Below are positions 17,711 to 27,807 of a DNA stretch of 64,000 nucleotides, piece by piece. Source of the stretch: Dechloromonas sp. A34 (GTDB lineage Bacteria > Pseudomonadota > Gammaproteobacteria > Burkholderiales > Rhodocyclaceae); assembly GCF_026261605.1 (NCBI RefSeq), contig NZ_CP102486.1:4464001-4528000 (forward strand), given 5' to 3'. The position numbers were made by a program, and so were the translations under genes. The notes below the pieces were generated by a model. It was not told the origin of the DNA and did no database searches. It saw nothing but the letters and a program-made list of their open reading frames with translations. The stretch's first letter is position 1; every line of letters starts with the position of its first letter.

Positions 17711-19989
17711 TTACCCAGCATCGACCACGGTCAACGCTGTCATATTGACGATACGACGAACGGTTGCGGTCGGCGTCAGGATATTCACCGGCTTGGCGGC
17801 CCCGAGCAGGATCGGTCCGATGGTCAGGTTGTCCCCGGCCGCCACTTTCAGCAGATTGAACGAGATATTGGCGGCATCCAGCGTCGGCATCACCAGCAGG
17901 TTGGCCTGCCCCTTGAGACGGGAATTGGGGAAGGCGCCGAGACGAATCTGCTCGTCGAGAGCTGCGTCGCCGTGCATTTCGCCCTCGACTTCCAGCTCCG
18001 GCGCCCGTTGCTGAAGGCGGGCCAAGACGTCGCGCATCTTCAGCGAGGTCGGCGTGTCCTGGGTCCCGAAAGTAGAATGCGAGAGCAATGCGACCTTGGG
18101 TTGGATGCCGAAATTGCGGATTTCCTCGGCCGCCAGCAAGGTCATATCCGCCAACTGCTCGGCGCTCGGATCGTAATTGACATAGGTGTCGCCGATAAAA
18201 ACGGTACGTCCCGGCAGCATCAGCAGGTTCATCGCGTAGTAGCGGTCATGATCGGCCCGGGTGCCGATGACGTCCTGCACGTATTCACGATGCGTTTCAT
18301 GCCGACCGAAGGTGCCGCAGATCAGGCCGTCGGCGTAGCCGAGACGAACCATCAGCGCCCCGTACAGGGTATTGCGGCGACGGACTTCGCGCCGCGCATA
18401 ATCCGGCGATACGCCCTTGCGCTCCATCAGGCCATGGTAGGTCTGCCAGAACTCTTCGTAATGCTCGTCGAAGAACGGGCAATTGTCCGAGTGCACGATC
18501 TCGAAATCGTCTCCTTCGCGAATGCGCAGGCCCGCGGCCTCGATCCGCCGCGTGATTTCGCTGCGCCGGCCGATCAGCAGTGGCTTGGCAATGCCTTCGT
18601 CGCGCACAACCTGCACAGCGCGCAGCACCCGTTCATCCTCACCTTCGGCAAAGACAATGCGTTTGGGTGCCAGCTTGGCCTGCGAGAAGACCGGCTTCAT
18701 GATCATGCCGGAGTGGTAGACGAATTCGTTCAGGCCCTGGACGTAGGCGTCCCAGTCCTTGATCGGCCGCGTCGCGACACCGGAGTCCATGCCGGCCCTG
18801 GCGACCGCCGGGGCGATCTTGACGATCAGGCGCGGATCGAAAGGATTCGGGATCAGGTATTCCGGGCCGAAGCTGGCCACCTTCTCGCCATAAGCCCGGG
18901 CCGCGACTTCCGACTGCTCGGCGCGAGCGAGTTCAGCGATAGCCCGGACGGCGGCCATCTTCATTTCTTCGGTAATCGTCGTCGCGCCAACATCAAGCGC
19001 CCCGCGGAAAATAAAGGGGAAGCACAGCACATTGTTGACCTGGTTCGGGTAATCCGAACGGCCGGTACAAATGATGGCGTCGTTGCGCACGCTCTTGACC
19101 AGTTCCGGCGTGATTTCCGGAGTCGGATTGGCCAGCGCCATGATCAGTGGATTGGCTGCCATCTTGGCGACCATCTCCGGCTTCAGGACGCCACCGGCCG
19201 ACAGGCCGAGGAAGACGTCGGCACCCTCGATAACCTCACCGAGGGTGCGGGCGTCGGTTTTCTTGACGTAACGGGCCTTGATCTCGTCCATCTCCTCGAC
19301 ACGGCCTTCATAAACCAGACCCTTGATGTCGGTGACCCAGATGTTGCTCGGCGGGGCGCCGAGCATGACCAGCAGGTCGAGGCAGGCGAGCGCGGCAGCA
19401 CCGGCGCCGGAGGTGACGATCTTGACCTTGGACAGATCCTTGCCGATCAGGTGCAGGCCATTGAGGATGGCGGCACCGACGACGATCGCCGTGCCATGCT
19501 GGTCGTCGTGGAAGACAGGAATCTTCATCCGCTCGCGCAGCTTCTTCTCGATGTAGAAGCACTCGGGGCCTTGATGTCTTCCAGGTTGATGCCGCCGAAG
19601 GTCGGTTCGAGCGATGCGATGATATCGATCAGCTTGTCCGGATCGCGTTCCTCGATCTCCAGATCGAAGACGTCGATATTGGCGAACTTCTTGAACAGCA
19701 CGCCCTTGCCTTCCATCACCGGCTTGGCGGCGAGCGGACCGATCGCGCCCAGGCCGAGCACAGCCGTGCCGTTGGTGATGACGCCAACTAGATTGGCGCG
19801 TGAGGTCAGGGTGCTGACTTCGGCCGGATCGGCAACGATTTCTTCGCAGGCAAAAGCAACGCCCGGCGAGTAGGCCATCGACAGATCGTACTGGTTGGTC
19901 AGTTGTTTGATCGGGGTTACCGCAATCTTGCCCGGCTTCGGGTGGCGGTGATAATAGAGCGCGGATTCGCGCAACTGTCTGGGATCCAT
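17711..19989 (-). CDS. maeB: NADP-dependent malic enzyme MaeB with phosphotransacetylase-like domain, single-base frameshift
   Basis: Two frames together form one protein: malic enzyme N-terminal and NAD-binding domains ([47 protein letters not shown]), then a C-terminal phosphotransacetylase-like domain ([14 protein letters not shown] to the end). The break lies at the G run 19565-19568. One more base gives [18 protein letters not shown] and a 759-residue protein, the usual MaeB size. The start ATG has a GGAGG site. It decarboxylates malate to pyruvate with NADPH; the C-terminal domain is usually regulatory. I regard the frameshift as a probable base-calling error. Confidence 0.9.
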
Positions 19990-20232
19990 GTCTGCCTCCG
20001 TTTTATATTGTGAAACGTGATTTTGAATCGCGGAAAATAATACCATGGCTTGGCGCCGTTTCCACCCTCGGAAATCACCTAGGCGGCGAAGTCAAGTAGA
20101 TGTTTACCCTGAGTTGATGCATAATTACCGGCTTCCCAGCCGACGGCCTCCAGCCGCTCTAAGTCTTGGTGGCAGCTCCCGGCGACTGGCGTGAAACCTA
20201 GCTATTTCAGTAACTTAGAGAGAGACATCGCC

Positions 20233-22077
20233 ATGACCGCACCGCTGAATGCACCCGACTATGTGAAACACGAAGGCCTGAAGAAATGGGTCGCCGAGAT
20301 CGCAGCGCTGACCCAGCCGGACCGTATCCACTGGGCCGATGGATCGCAGGAAGAGTATGACCGCTTGTGCGCCGAAATGGTAGAAGCCGGCACGCTGATC
20401 AAGCTCAACGAAGCCAAGCGCCCGAATTCCTACCTCGCTTTCTCCGACCCCTCCGACGTCGCTCGCGTCGAAGACCGCACCTACATCTGTTCCGCCAAGA
20501 AGGAAGACGCCGGCCCGACCAATAACTGGGAAGAGCCAGCCGTCATGCGCGAGACGCTGAATGGCATCTTCAAGGGCTGCATGAAGGGCCGGACGATGTA
20601 TGTGATCCCGTTCAGCATGGGCCCGCTCGGTTCGCCGATTGCCCACATCGGTTTCGAAATCACCGATTCCGCCTACGTCGTCACCAACATGCGCACGATG
20701 ACCCGCATGGGCAAGAAGGTTTTCGACGTGCTCGGTAGCGATGGCGAATTCGTCCCCTGCATCCATACCGTCGGCGCCCCGCTCGAACCGGGCCAGCAGG
20801 ATGCCAAGTGGCCGTGCAACCCGACCGTCAAGTACATCGTGCACTACCCGGAAACCCGTGAAATCTGGTCCTACGGCTCCGGCTACGGCGGCAATGCACT
20901 GCTCGGCAAGAAGTGCTTCGCCCTGCGCATCGCCTCCAACATGGCGCGCGAGCAGGGCTGGCTGGCCGAACACATGCTCATTCTCGGCGTCGAATCTCCC
21001 GAAGGTGAAAAGTCCTACGTCGCTGCCGCTTTCCCGTCGGCCTGCGGCAAGACCAACTTCGCCATGTTGATCCCGCCGAAGACCCTCGACGGCTGGAAAA
21101 TCACCACCATCGGCGACGACATCGCATGGATCAAGCCGCGTGTAGACAAGGATGGCGTCACCCGTTTCTACGCCATCAACCCGGAAGCCGGTTTCTTCGG
21201 CGTCGCTCCGGGCACCTCGGAAAAAACCAACTTCAATGCGCTGGCCACATTGAAGGAAAACATCATTTTCACCAACGTCGCGCTGACCGACGATGGCGAT
21301 GTATGGTGGGAAGGCCTGACCAAGCAGGCGCCGGATCACCTGATCGACTGGCAGGGCAACGACTGGACGCCGGAAGACGGCAAGGCCGGCAAGAAGGCCG
21401 CCCACGCCAACTCCCGCTTCACCGCCCCGGCCAGCCAGTGCCCGTCGGTTGACGAAGCCTGGGAAGATCCCGCCGGCGTGCCGATTTCCGCCTTCATTTT
21501 CGGCGGCCGTCGCGCCACCACCGTGCCGCTGGTTTACCAGGCTTTCAACTGGAACTACGGCGTATACATGGCCGCTACCCTCGGCTCCGAAACCACGGCT
21601 GCCGCCTTTGGCCAGCAAGGTGTGGTGCGTCGCGACCCGTTCGCCATGCTGCCGTTCTGTGGCTACCACATGGGCGATTACTTCAACCACTGGCTGAAGA
21701 TGGGCAAGACCGTCGATGCCACGCCGAAGATCTTCTGCGTGAACTGGTTCCGGATGAACGAGAAGGGCGAATTCATGTGGCCAGGCTTCGGCGACAACAT
21801 GCGCGTCCTGAAGTGGATCGTTCAGCGCTGCAAGGGCACCGTCGGCGCCAAGGAAACCGTGCTCGGCTGGATGCCGAAGTTCGAGGATATCGACTGGACC
21901 GGCCTCGAGATCGACCGTGCCGACTTCGAAGCCCTCAGCCAGATCGACGCCGATGCCTGGAAGGCTGAACTGGCAGGCCACAAGGAGTGGTTCGACAAGA
22001 TGGGCGAAAAGATGCCGCGCGAACTCGTGCTCAAGCGCGAACTGTTCGAAATGGGCATCTTCAAGGATGCTGCCTGA
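20233..22077 (+). CDS. pckG: Phosphoenolpyruvate carboxykinase (GTP)
   Basis: The protein has 614 residues from the ATG ([16 protein letters not shown]) preceded by an AGAGAG site; an in-frame upstream start at 20191 is less likely. The kinase loop [11 protein letters not shown] (about residue 267) and the conserved [19 protein letters not shown] and FNWNYGVY segments are those of the GTP-dependent family. It converts oxaloacetate to PEP, the first step of gluconeogenesis. It is divergent from maeB, so the two malate/oxaloacetate outlets share one control region (19990-20232). Confidence 0.96.
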   Translation: MTAPLNAPDYVKHEGLKKWVAEIAALTQPDRIHWADGSQEEYDRLCAEMVEAGTLIKLNEAKRPNSYLAFSDPSDVARVEDRTYICSAKKEDAGPTNNWEEPAVMRETLNGIFKGCMKGRTMYVIPFSMGPLGSPIAHIGFEITDSAYVVTNMRTMTRMGKKVFDVLGSDGEFVPCIHTVGAPLEPGQQDAKWPCNPTVKYIVHYPETREIWSYGSGYGGNALLGKKCFALRIASNMAREQGWLAEHMLILGVESPEGEKSYVAAAFPSACGKTNFAMLIPPKTLDGWKITTIGDDIAWIKPRVDKDGVTRFYAINPEAGFFGVAPGTSEKTNFNALATLKENIIFTNVALTDDGDVWWEGLTKQAPDHLIDWQGNDWTPEDGKAGKKAAHANSRFTAPASQCPSVDEAWEDPAGVPISAFIFGGRRATTVPLVYQAFNWNYGVYMAATLGSETTAAAFGQQGVVRRDPFAMLPFCGYHMGDYFNHWLKMGKTVDATPKIFCVNWFRMNEKGEFMWPGFGDNMRVLKWIVQRCKGTVGAKETVLGWMPKFEDIDWTGLEIDRADFEALSQIDADAWKAELAGHKEWFDKMGEKMPRELVLKRELFEMGIFKDAA

Positions 22078-22099
22078 TCCTCGCTTAGGCTAAGATCGA

Positions 22100-22125
22100 A
22101 CGGCCACCTCAGGGTGGCCGTTTTA
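22100..22125 (+). terminator. Rho-independent terminator of pckG
   Basis: The stem is ACGGCCACC / GGTGGCCGT with a four-base loop, followed by a T-rich tail. It ends 16 bp before the aminotransferase ATG. Confidence 0.85.
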
Positions 22126-22140
22126 CTTTGGAGAACCGCC

Positions 22141-23301
22141 ATGTACCGCCCCGCTGCCCGCCTTGCCGACATTGCCCCCTTCCACGTCGTCGAGCTGTTC
22201 ACTCGCGCCCGCCAGTTGGAAAGCGAGGGCCGCGACGTAATTCACATGGAAGTCGGCGAACCGGACTTTCCGACGCCCGCCCCCGTCACCCACGCGGCCA
22301 TCGCTGCCATCGCCAACGGCCAGACGTTTTACACCGAGTCGCTCGGCCTGCCCGCCCTGCGCCAAGCAATTTCCCGATTTTATGGCGAACGCTATGGCGT
22401 CGATGTCCCGACCAGCCGCATCGCGGTCACCAATGGCGCCTCCGGCGCCCTGAATTTGGCCTTTGCCTGCCTCGCCGATCCGGGCAGCGAGTGGTTATTG
22501 GCTGATCCTGGCTACCCGTGCAACCGCCACATCCTGCGCACTTACGAAGGCCAGCCGGTCGCCATTCCGGTTGGCACCGACAGCAACTTCCAACCGACAT
22601 CGGAACAAGTCCGCGCCGCCTGGAACGAACGCACCGCCGGCCTGCTCGTCGCCTCCCCGGCCAACCCGACCGGCACCTTGCTGACGCTGGACGAAATCAA
22701 AGCCTTGGCCAATGTCTGCCGCGAAAAAGATGGCCATTTTCTGGTCGACGAGATTTACCACGGATTGACGTACGAGACCGACGCCCCGACCGCCTGCGCC
22801 GCCGGCGACGATATATGGGTCATCAACAGCTTCTCGAAATATTTCCAGATGACTGGCTGGCGCCTCGGCTGGATGGTCATACCGGAAGACTACGTGCGCG
22901 ATGTTGAAAAACTTGCCCAGAATCTTGTGCTCTGCCCGTCGACACCGGCCCAGCATGCCGCACTGGCCGCGTTCGATCCGGACACCATCGCGCTCCTTGA
23001 AACCCGGCGCGCCGAATTCCGCAAGCGTCGGGATTTCCTGGCCCCGGCGCTGGAAGCCATCGGCTTTCGCATCACTGCCCGACCGGAAGGCGCCTTCTAT
23101 CTCTATTGCGACTGTTCAGCCCTGGCCGAAGACAGTTTCGCACTGGCCCGCGACCTGCTCGAAAAAACCGGAGTCGCCGCCACGCCGGGGCTGGACTTCG
23201 GCAGCAACCAGCCGGAAAAACACATCCGCTTTGCCTATACCACGGGCGTCGAACGCCTGGCCGAAGCCGTCGAGCGCTTACGCCGATACTTCGGGCGGTA
23301 A
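22141..23301 (+). CDS. Class I/II PLP-dependent aminotransferase
   Basis: The protein has 386 residues, and GGAG lies 5 bases before the ATG. It is a fold-type I aminotransferase with GEPDFPTP, TNGASGALNLAF, ASPANPTGT and PLP-binding Lys233 in SFSKYFQMTGWRLGW. The substrate arginine region is near the C-terminus (HIRFAYTTG). It is close to aspartate/alanine-type enzymes; the exact amino acid cannot be told. Its 3' end overlaps the convergent ampD by 24 bp. Confidence 0.88.
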   Translation: MYRPAARLADIAPFHVVELFTRARQLESEGRDVIHMEVGEPDFPTPAPVTHAAIAAIANGQTFYTESLGLPALRQAISRFYGERYGVDVPTSRIAVTNGASGALNLAFACLADPGSEWLLADPGYPCNRHILRTYEGQPVAIPVGTDSNFQPTSEQVRAAWNERTAGLLVASPANPTGTLLTLDEIKALANVCREKDGHFLVDEIYHGLTYETDAPTACAAGDDIWVINSFSKYFQMTGWRLGWMVIPEDYVRDVEKLAQNLVLCPSTPAQHAALAAFDPDTIALLETRRAEFRKRRDFLAPALEAIGFRITARPEGAFYLYCDCSALAEDSFALARDLLEKTGVAATPGLDFGSNQPEKHIRFAYTTGVERLAEAVERLRRYFGR

Positions 23302-23841
23302 GTCCAAGTCAGGATAGCGGCGACGCACTTCGGTCCAGTCAAAATGCGGCCCGGGGTCGGTCTTCCGTCCCGGCGCGATATCACTGTGGCCGGCAATGGC
23401 GGCAATCGGATAGCGCTGGCGCAAGACATCGATCAGCCCCCACAGGGCCACATATTGGGCGACGGCAAATGGTTGGGTGTCTGAACCCTCCAGTTCGATC
23501 CCCACCGAATAGTCGTTGCAGTTGCCACGCTCGCACCACTGCGAGTTTCCGGCATGCCAGGCGCGTTGGTCACAGCCGACAAACTGTGTGATCCGGCCGT
23601 CGCGCCGGACATAGAAATGGGCCGATACCCGAACATCGGCAATGGTCGCGAAATACGGGTGGGCCTGTGGATCGAGCCGGTTCAGGAAGAAGGCTTCCAC
23701 CCAGTCGCCGCCGAACTCGTCCGGCGGCAGGCTGATGTTATGGACAACGACCAGCGAAACCTCGCCAGCCGGCCGTTCGCCGAAATTTGGGGAAGGCCGC
23801 CAGGTGACGCCTTCCAGCCAGCCGTCGGCTCGCCACTCCAT
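23278..23841 (-). CDS. ampD: 1,6-anhydro-N-acetylmuramyl-L-alanine amidase AmpD
   Basis: The protein has 187 residues. The amidase-2 fold shows the zinc ligands in VVVHNISLPP and AGHSDIAPGRKTDPGP, and the typical SAHFYVRRDG and QRAWHAGNSQW. It recycles anhydro-muropeptides in the cytoplasm. Its start overlaps the pilR stop by one base (TAATG), so it is the last gene of the pil regulatory operon. Confidence 0.94.
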   Translation of the reverse strand: MEWRADGWLEGVTWRPSPNFGERPAGEVSLVVVHNISLPPDEFGGDWVEAFFLNRLDPQAHPYFATIADVRVSAHFYVRRDGRITQFVGCDQRAWHAGNSQWCERGNCNDYSVGIELEGSDTQPFAVAQYVALWGLIDVLRQRYPIAAIAGHSDIAPGRKTDPGPHFDWTEVRRRYPDLDLPPEVSA

Positions 23842-25193
23842 TAGTCGATACCCAGGCGTTCCAGCCGGTAGCGCATCGAACGGAAGGTGACACCGAGCAG
23901 CCGGGCCGCCGCCGTGCGATTGCCCTCGGTCTTCTGCAGGGCCTCCAGGATGGCTTGGCGCTCAAGGCGATTGAGGTAGTCATCGAGGGTTTCGCTACCC
24001 CGGCCGACCGCCTCGCCGGCCATTTCTTCCGGCTCCAGATGCAGGTCGTCAGCCTCGATCAGCTCCCCGGAACTCAGGGCCGTGGCACGCTCCAGGATGT
24101 TTTCCAGTTCACGCACGTTGCCCGGGAACGAATACAGTTCCATGGCCTTGACGGCCCCCACCGACAAGCGCGGATGCTCCGCGCCGCACAGGCGGTGCAG
24201 GATCGAATCGACCAGCGGCGCGATATCCTCAACGCGTTCGCGTAGCGGTGGCATGCGCAATTCGATGACGTTCAGGCGGTAATACAAGTCCTGCCGGAAG
24301 CTGCCCTTATCAACACACTCCCGCAGATTGCGGTGGGTGGCACAAATGATCCGCACATCGACTGCTTCCTCGGTGACGCAACCGACCTTGCGCACCCGCT
24401 TTTCCTGAATCGCCCGCAACAGCTTGACCTGCATGGCCAACGGCAGATCGGCCACTTCATCGAGGAACAGCGTGCCCCCATTGGCCGCTTGGAAAAAGCC
24501 GTCGCGATCGCCATCGGCACCGGTGAAAGCGCCCTTTCGGTAACCGAAAAATTCGCTTTCCATCAGGTTTTCCGGAATTGCCCCGCAGTTCACCGGGACG
24601 AACGGACCGCCGCTGCGGGCGCTGCGGGTATGGATCAGGTGCGCCGCCAGTTCCTTGCCACTCCCTGATTCGCCGGAGATATAGATCGGCGCCTGGCTGC
24701 GGGCGAGCTTCTCGATCATGCTCCGCACCTGCTGCATGCTGGCCGAATCGCCGATCAGCGACTGCAACGGATCATCGTTTTCCTGTCCGCCTTCGGGCAG
24801 GCGCAGCGCCGACTTGACCAAGGCGCGCAGCTGCTCCAGCCCGACCGGCTTGGCCAAATAGTCGAAAGCGCCGGCTTTCAATGCGGCAACGGCATTCTCC
24901 GCACTGCCAAAAGCCGTGATCACGGCAACCGGGGTCTGGGCATGGTTCTCGCCAATATAGCGGACGATATCGAGCCCCTCGCCGTCGGGCAGGCGCATGT
25001 CGGTCAGGCAAAGTTGAAAACTCCCGGCATCCAGCGCCGCCCGGGCCGCACCGACGGAACCCACGCATTCGGCGGCCAGGCCCATGCGCGCCAGGGTCAG
25101 ATCAATCAACTCCCGGATATCGGCCTCGTCGTCAACGACGAGAATCCGGCTCAGTTCACCGCGTGGGCGGCGTTCGGTTCTGACAACAGACAC
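23841..25193 (-). CDS. pilR: Type IV pilus response regulator PilR (sigma54 activator)
   Basis: The protein has 450 residues from a GTG start. The receiver domain has the phospho-acceptor Asp in LTDMRLPDG. The AAA+ domain follows with GESGSGKE, GAFTGA and [11 protein letters not shown], then a Fis-type helix-turn-helix (GNRTAAARLLGVTFRSMRYR). It should activate pilA from a sigma54 promoter elsewhere. It overlaps pilS by 43 bp. Confidence 0.93.
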   Translation of the reverse strand: MSVVRTERRPRGELSRILVVDDEADIRELIDLTLARMGLAAECVGSVGAARAALDAGSFQLCLTDMRLPDGEGLDIVRYIGENHAQTPVAVITAFGSAENAVAALKAGAFDYLAKPVGLEQLRALVKSALRLPEGGQENDDPLQSLIGDSASMQQVRSMIEKLARSQAPIYISGESGSGKELAAHLIHTRSARSGGPFVPVNCGAIPENLMESEFFGYRKGAFTGADGDRDGFFQAANGGTLFLDEVADLPLAMQVKLLRAIQEKRVRKVGCVTEEAVDVRIICATHRNLRECVDKGSFRQDLYYRLNVIELRMPPLRERVEDIAPLVDSILHRLCGAEHPRLSVGAVKAMELYSFPGNVRELENILERATALSSGELIEADDLHLEPEEMAGEAVGRGSETLDDYLNRLERQAILEALQKTEGNRTAAARLLGVTFRSMRYRLERLGID

Positions 25194-26758
25194 GTATCGT
25201 TTCTCCCTGCAATTATGAAGTGCCCGCCCGAGCCATGGGGGGCCAGCTCAAGGCTCGCACCATTGGCGGTACACAACTCCCGGGCGATGAACAAGCCCAG
25301 CCCGGTACCCTGATGGTGCGTTGTGAAAAACGGCTCGAAAATCTGCTCGTGCGCCACCTCCGGCACCCCCGGACCATCATCCAGCACATGCAATTCTACC
25401 CGGCCCTCATCGCTGGCGAGTGCCAGTTCCAGACGCACCGCTCCCGGTCCCCGGCTCGAATGACGCAGGCCGTTGCTGACCAGATTCCACAAAACCTGAT
25501 TCAGATGCGAACGATCGAAACAGATACTGATCGCCGGGGTGGAATTCAGCCTGATCGTGCCAGGTTCAAGATTTTCAGCCGCCACGAAGTGCTCGATGAA
25601 CCCGGTGCAAAATTCGTCCAGGCGGAGCAACTCCGGTTGTGCCCGATTCTGACGCCCCAACTCCAGCACGTCCTTGACGATACGGTCCAGGCGAATCACG
25701 TTGTCGTTCAGGATACGCAGCAATCGATCCTGCATCTCACCTCGCCGTTCTTCGCGCAGCAGTTCGCCAGCATGGCTGATCGCCGACAGCGGATTGCGGA
25801 TTTCATGCGCAATGCTCGCCGTCAATCGACCAAGGGATGCCAGCTTCAGTTGCTGGGCTCGCTCCTTGATGCGACCGAGATCTTCGAGAAAGATCAGCAC
25901 CTCGCCATCGGAGCTAGTGGTTCGTTCAAAGCGGGCTCGCAAGTCGCGGCCTTCGGCACCCGAAAACAGCACGGCATCCGGACCACCGCCAATCCACTCG
26001 GACAGCGCCGCCGCCAGGGTCAGCGCATGGCCCGCCAGAGCCCACCGTTCGTCGCCGGGCAAGCCGAGCATGGATTTGGCTACCGGGTTGTGTCGCGAAA
26101 CAACGCCATCGGCACCGACGATCAGCACCCCGTCCTGCATCCGCTCGACCACCCGCCGACTGATCCTTATCTGGTTGTCCAGCGCCTCACCGCGCCGCCG
26201 CGCCAGATCCTCATTGGCCATCGCGCGCTGACCGAGCAGACGGGCCAGGATGGCGGTCGCGAAGAAGCCGGCCGAAATGAAACCGGCCTGGACCACGGAA
26301 GCCTCTTCAAAGCGTCCGATGAATACGCCATAGGACTGAGTCAGCAAGGCGGCCAGGGTCGCCAGGGCGGCGTAGAAAAGGACCAGACGACCGCGGCCGA
26401 CCAAGCTTGCTGCGGCCAGCGAGACGAGGAGCAGAACACCCAGGCCGCTGCTCACCCCACCTGCGATGTACATGACCAGGCCAACTACGATTACGTCCAC
26501 CAATACCTGCGACGACAACTGAAAATTGAAGCGTTTCTGCCAGTGGGTCGCGAGCAACAGGCCGCCGAACACGGCGAGTGCGTAAGCGCCAGTGAGTGCG
26601 AACATGGCCGGCGACGGCAAAATGTTCAGACGCGCCGTCCACTCGTGCGGAAAGAGAATGGTCAGAAAAAACAGCCCGGCCAGCACCAACCGGTAGAGGC
26701 TGAAATATTGAAAGGAGCGCCAGTTGGCCTCCCAGGTAGAAGACAGCCAGTCCGACAT
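25151..26758 (-). CDS. pilS: Type IV pilus sensor histidine kinase PilS
   Basis: The protein has 535 residues from the ATG (MSDWLSSTWEANW) that overlaps the upstream gene's stop. There are about six membrane helices in residues 20-190, a PAS-like segment (VVERMQDGVLIVGADGVV), the HisKA motif SIAHEIRNPLSAI and an ATPase domain (NLVSNGLRHS, GTGLGLFIARE). Its partner is PilR. Confidence 0.93.
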   Translation of the reverse strand: MSDWLSSTWEANWRSFQYFSLYRLVLAGLFFLTILFPHEWTARLNILPSPAMFALTGAYALAVFGGLLLATHWQKRFNFQLSSQVLVDVIVVGLVMYIAGGVSSGLGVLLLVSLAAASLVGRGRLVLFYAALATLAALLTQSYGVFIGRFEEASVVQAGFISAGFFATAILARLLGQRAMANEDLARRRGEALDNQIRISRRVVERMQDGVLIVGADGVVSRHNPVAKSMLGLPGDERWALAGHALTLAAALSEWIGGGPDAVLFSGAEGRDLRARFERTTSSDGEVLIFLEDLGRIKERAQQLKLASLGRLTASIAHEIRNPLSAISHAGELLREERRGEMQDRLLRILNDNVIRLDRIVKDVLELGRQNRAQPELLRLDEFCTGFIEHFVAAENLEPGTIRLNSTPAISICFDRSHLNQVLWNLVSNGLRHSSRGPGAVRLELALASDEGRVELHVLDDGPGVPEVAHEQIFEPFFTTHHQGTGLGLFIARELCTANGASLELAPHGSGGHFIIAGRNDTCLLSEPNAAHAVN

Positions 26759-26988
26759 CAGGTCTTGTCGGCAGGCCCGGCGTCCCGATGCGCCGCATTG
26801 CAGTAAGCCCGTCCGCCTTCGAGCAGGGCGTCGCTTTCCGGCAGATGAACGCCACAATGGGCGCAGGTCACCATTTTCTCCGGTGCCGGATCGCGCGGTG
26901 CGGAACTATCCGACGGCAAATGCTCGTTACGTTTTTTCCACGCCCACCAGATCACACCGAGCAAGGCGAACAGGAGCAGGTATTTCAC
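26758..26988 (-). CDS. PP0621-family small membrane protein with zinc-ribbon-like cysteines
   Basis: The protein has 76 residues from a GTG start. One N-terminal membrane segment (KYLLLFALLGVIWWAW) precedes a cytoplasmic tail with CAHCGVHLP and a later YCNAAH, a likely small metal site. This protein family regularly precedes pilS. Its stop overlaps the pilS start. Confidence 0.8.
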   Translation of the reverse strand: MKYLLLFALLGVIWWAWKKRNEHLPSDSSAPRDPAPEKMVTCAHCGVHLPESDALLEGGRAYCNAAHRDAGPADKT

Positions 26989-27434
26989 GATGGCCTCGAC
27001 GCGGTCAAACGGCGAGCGAAGTGCCCATCAAGTAATGGAATCAGACTGAACATTGGCGCGACTCTCCAGCGAAGGGCGGTGCGCAATATTAGCTCAGATA
27101 GCGTACGCCCCTGGGGGTCGAGGCGAAGAAGCCGATATACCGGTCTGACCAAGGATGACGAACTTAAACGAATCGACTGGTCCTGGCTGTCAACGGATGG
27201 AGCGACGACGAAGACGCCGTTAGCGGGTTCAAAATACCGGGGCGCCCCCACGGACCGGGGAAAGCAATGCGTCAAGCGCAGCCTGCAGACTGAAGCGGCG
27301 GGAATTCATAGGCCCCCGCTCCTATCGCACCGGAACCCCACGTATTCGCGCTGCACACTTGACTTGAATGTAGCGCCGAGTCGCTGGTCCGCTCGGCGTG
27401 ATGAACAGGGGCTACGGTTCGAGGAGTAGTTGCT
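26989..27434. other. Intergenic stretch with no recognised gene
   Basis: About 450 bp between the pil operon and the small membrane peptide. Composition looks more mixed than in the flanking core genes. One open frame on the minus strand (26985-27275) contains DPQGRTLSELILRTALRWRV but has no ribosome site and overlaps the PP0621 start. It may be a decayed gene or the left edge of an acquired segment. Confidence 0.3.
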
Positions 27435-27509
27435 TCAGCGCAATCCGAAAAATGACAAGACCACAAGGATGATAACGATTGCGCCGACAATGTAGACGAT
27501 GTTGTTCAT
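27435..27509 (-). CDS. 24-residue single-helix membrane peptide
   Basis: The ATG is preceded by AAAGGA eight bases upstream. The peptide starts MNNIVYIVGAI, continues as an unbroken hydrophobic helix (VIILVVLSFF) and ends GLR before the stop. Small peptides of this MNxIVYIVG type recur, in my memory, in proteobacterial genomes, but no function is known to me. The ribosome site, helix and positive C-terminus make a real gene likely despite the length. Confidence 0.6.
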   Translation of the reverse strand: MNNIVYIVGAIVIILVVLSFFGLR

Positions 27510-27807
27510 GAGGCATTCCTTTCATGAGGGTGGTAGTTTCAAACAGGGGGTCTGAAGCAAACCAGACACGGTTTACTTGTACCCTTCCTGGCCGGGGCAC
27601 TCTGTTTGGCCACGCACATATGTCGCGATAGCTCCATGTCCATGCAAGCAAGCGGAACCTCGATACCAGAACCGGACTCAAATTCATGTCGAGATGTCTC
27701 TGTAACCAGGGCGCTTCCCTTGACGCTTGAAACAGGCTTTGCTTTGGCGTTCGTGATACATGTGTTCCGGCTCGGGAACAAGACGTAGCGCCCCACTAAG
27801 GATCGCT
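27510..27807. other. Region between the membrane peptide and the FtsH-like gene
   Basis: About 300 bp with no supported gene. Open frames here (for example plus strand 27606-27788) lack ribosome sites and family likeness. It should contain the promoters of the two divergent genes. Confidence 0.3.

Noticed and set aside
20215..21981. 588-codon minus-strand frame opposite pckG
   Set aside because: Shadow of pckG; no family likeness and no ribosome site.
25220..26806. 528-codon plus-strand frame opposite pilS
   Set aside because: Mirror of pilS codons; no motifs.
26985..27275. 96-codon minus-strand frame overlapping the PP0621 start
   Set aside because: Some protein-like segments, but no ribosome site and it overlaps a better gene; kept only as part of an unexplained region.
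27606..27788. 60-codon plus-strand frame before the FtsH-like gene
   Set aside because: No ribosome site, no helix or motif; probably promoter DNA.
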